NCBI RefSeq assembly: GCF_042242105.1
Contig: NC_092031.1
Location: 6,098,175 to 6,162,174, forward strand
From: Pempheris klunzingeri
Taxonomy: Eukaryota > Chordata > Actinopteri > Acropomatiformes > Pempheridae
Direction of reading: 5' to 3'
Length of the DNA stretch: 64,000 bases
Shown in pieces: positions 62,355-64,000 of the stretch (positions are counted from its first letter, which is position 1; the number at the start of each line of letters is the position of its first letter). The notes beneath the pieces are model-generated. The model searched no databases and was not told the origin of the DNA. It worked only from the letters and a program-made list of their open reading frames with translations. The position numbers and the translations under genes were made by a program.

Positions 62355-62385
62355 AGAGGGCTGGGCAGACTGAATGACTGACAGC
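62355..62385 (-). promoter_or_regulatory. Conserved upstream block, copy D
   Basis: On the minus strand GTCAGTCATTCAGTCTGCCC then AGCCCTCTCC, about 135-165 nt before the ATG and closest to the copy A block. Confidence 0.5.
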
Positions 62386-62745
62386 CATCTGGAGGTGGTG
62401 GTCACACCCAGCACAGCATCTTCTGATGGTCTTTTAAGGGAGGAACAGGAGGCAGAAACGCCCCTTGTGACTGTAATGACATTTTAATGGTAAAAGTATT
62501 AATACAGCAACATAAACATTTTCCACACAATGCCTACAGAGCCAGGTGAAAAATAAATTAGACTCAATGACAGCTGAGACTCTCCTGCACAACAATGCTG
62601 GTATGCTGTTATTCAGATAAGATATTCAGGTGTTACAGCAGCATAACGACAGAAATCAGTGTAGATAAATAGAGAAAGCAGTAATTAGAAGCATATATAA
62701 TATAAAAATAGGAATAGAAATGGATTTTAAACTCAAATTTACAAT

Positions 62746-62761
62746 AAAAAGCAGTCCAACA
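62746..62761. repeat. Left target-site duplication of the L1 insertion
   Basis: aaaaagcagtccaaca, repeated exactly at 63909-63924 after the A-rich tail. The two copies mark the insertion borders. Confidence 0.88.
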
Positions 62762-63908
62762 ACTTCGCTGGATAACACATGACACAGAGTTCATACCTGC
62801 TAAACTAGACAATAGATTTAAATACTGGAAAAACTCAGGAATTACTTCATTTTCAATAATAACAAATAATAAAGGATTAATGACCTTCCAACAAATTAGA
62901 AGTGCCTTTAACCTGGAGAAGTATGATTTCTTCAGATACCTTCAACTGAGACATTACTATAACAAAAACATTAAGTGGACAACAGAGAGAGGATTAAACG
63001 TGATTAAAATATTTATGGAGGTACAGAAAGGTAATCCCATCAGAAAACCGCTCTCCAAAATGTACACGTCTCTGCAGCTAGAAAGAGGTCACTCCTCAAC
63101 TTATGTTAAAAAAAGATGGGAAAGAGAAACTAATGTAAAGATAACTGAGGAGGACTGGCTCAACATTTGTAGAACACAGTCAACAAGTTCAAGCTCAGGT
63201 CTGTGGAGAGAATTTACTTGGAAAAATATCCTAAGATTTTTTATTACTCCCAAGATCAAAAGTTCCCAGACTAACAGACCTGAGCTTGGTTACTGCTGGA
63301 GGATGTGTGGCAATACATCTGCGGGACATTTCCATATTTTTTGGGAGTGTCCTGCGCTTTCACTGTTTTGGGGAAATGTGATAATGTGTCTTATGTATCT
63401 AGGGAATTTACCAACAAACATGAAGAAACAAGATAGGTACTTAATACAAATTCTACAAGCTAGTTGCAAAAAAGCAATAACTAGAAAATGGCTCAGTAAG
63501 GAGCCTCCGACTATTTCAGAATGGAAAGAGATCATTGGGGAGATTTATATTATGGAGCGTCTGAGATATGCCAGTGCTACGTTTGAGAGGTACTGGGAAC
63601 CTTGGAAATCTCACATGAATCTAAGATAGTGAAAATACTTGTTCTGTCCTGTACAGATGTTTTATTCTATAACTTTGTAAAACTGATATATTTTTTTCTG
63701 CGACTGCCAAGGATGTTGATGAATACGACGGACACATTAATGTGTCCCTGAGGCTCAGCTTTTGATTACACTTTAGAAATGACCAAATTCATGAAGTAAT
63801 ATATGTTGAACCTGTACCGACCCTGTCTGCTATCCCCACTGTTATATTCCTGTTTGTTGTTTGTTCCATGTAAAAATAAGTAATAATAAAAAGAAAGTTG
63901 GAAAAAAA
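62762..63908 (+). mobile_element. 5'-truncated L1-type LINE insertion
   Basis: The plus-strand frame is open from the left junction (about 62763) to TAG at 63627-63629. It encodes the C-terminal part of a fish L1 ORF2 protein: FTWKNILRFFITPKI, then a CWRMCGNTSAGHFHIFWECP zinc-knuckle-like Cys/His block, then CKKAITRKW. A 3' UTR and an A-rich tail follow. The insertion is flanked by a perfect 16-nt duplication, aaaaagcagtccaaca, at 62746-62761 and 63909-63924. The endonuclease and most of the reverse transcriptase are missing, so the copy cannot move itself. The undamaged frame and exact duplication indicate a recent insertion. Confidence 0.88.
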
Positions 63909-63924
63909 AAAAAGCAGTCCAACA
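63909..63924. repeat. Right target-site duplication of the L1 insertion
   Basis: Second copy of aaaaagcagtccaaca. Its first A residues merge with the poly(A) tail, so the exact left edge is ambiguous by a few bases. Confidence 0.85.
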
Positions 63925-64000
63925 GAGAGACAGTTGTAAGTTAAAGCTGAGATTGGTGGCTTGTTTTTTGTGTCAGTGGACAAATAACCTTCCATAATAA

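Noticed and set aside
62880-63629. 249-codon open frame as a host gene
   Set aside because: Its sequence is the L1 ORF2 C-terminus, and the target-site duplication and A-tail show it is an insertion.

Overview
The window is nuclear DNA of a ray-finned fish, probably a percomorph teleost. The genes have short introns with GT-AG borders, several interspersed repeats look like common teleost families, and a young fish L1 copy sits at the right end. Exons below were joined by eye from splice signals, reading phase and family knowledge. No alignment or transcript was available.

Left part (1-20 kb). The 3' half of TIMM23 (+) meets a secreted chymotrypsin/elastase-like serine protease (-) tail to tail. 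Next come a single-exon GPRIN2-type gene (-), SYT15 (+) and NAT9 (+). TIMM23, GPRIN2 and SYT15 are also neighbours on human 10q11, whereas NAT9 and LRRC59 lie on human 17q, so the window crosses an ancestral block boundary between about 16.5 and 17.4 kb.

Middle (20-30 kb). A gene-poor stretch with fish repeats, including a decayed non-LTR retrotransposon tail at 22.2-22.7 kb, is followed by a complete seven-exon LRRC59 (-).

Right part (31-62.3 kb). Four head-to-tail genes on the minus strand encode pentameric (Cys-loop) ligand-gated channels of the 5-HT3 type, here called copies A (31.2-36.8 kb), B (37.9-44.6 kb), C (48.4-55.1 kb) and D (57.4-62.2 kb). Each can be assembled into one open frame of 437, 474, 515 and 460 codons with phase-matched exons, so all look functional. 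The array is the notable feature of the window. All four keep the Cys-loop, four membrane segments and a cation-type M2, but lack the loop-B tryptophan that 5-HT3A uses to bind serotonin. B has one extra symmetrical 78-nt exon, and C has three tandem versions of it, each adding 22-26 residues and an N-glycosylation site to the N-terminus. Exons 7-8 and part of their introns are nearly identical in A, B and C while the ligand-binding exons differ widely, which suggests gene conversion. A short upstream block is shared by all four.

The far right (62.75-63.92 kb) is a 5'-truncated L1 insertion with a perfect 16-bp target-site duplication. I found no tRNA, rRNA or other RNA gene and no CRISPR array.
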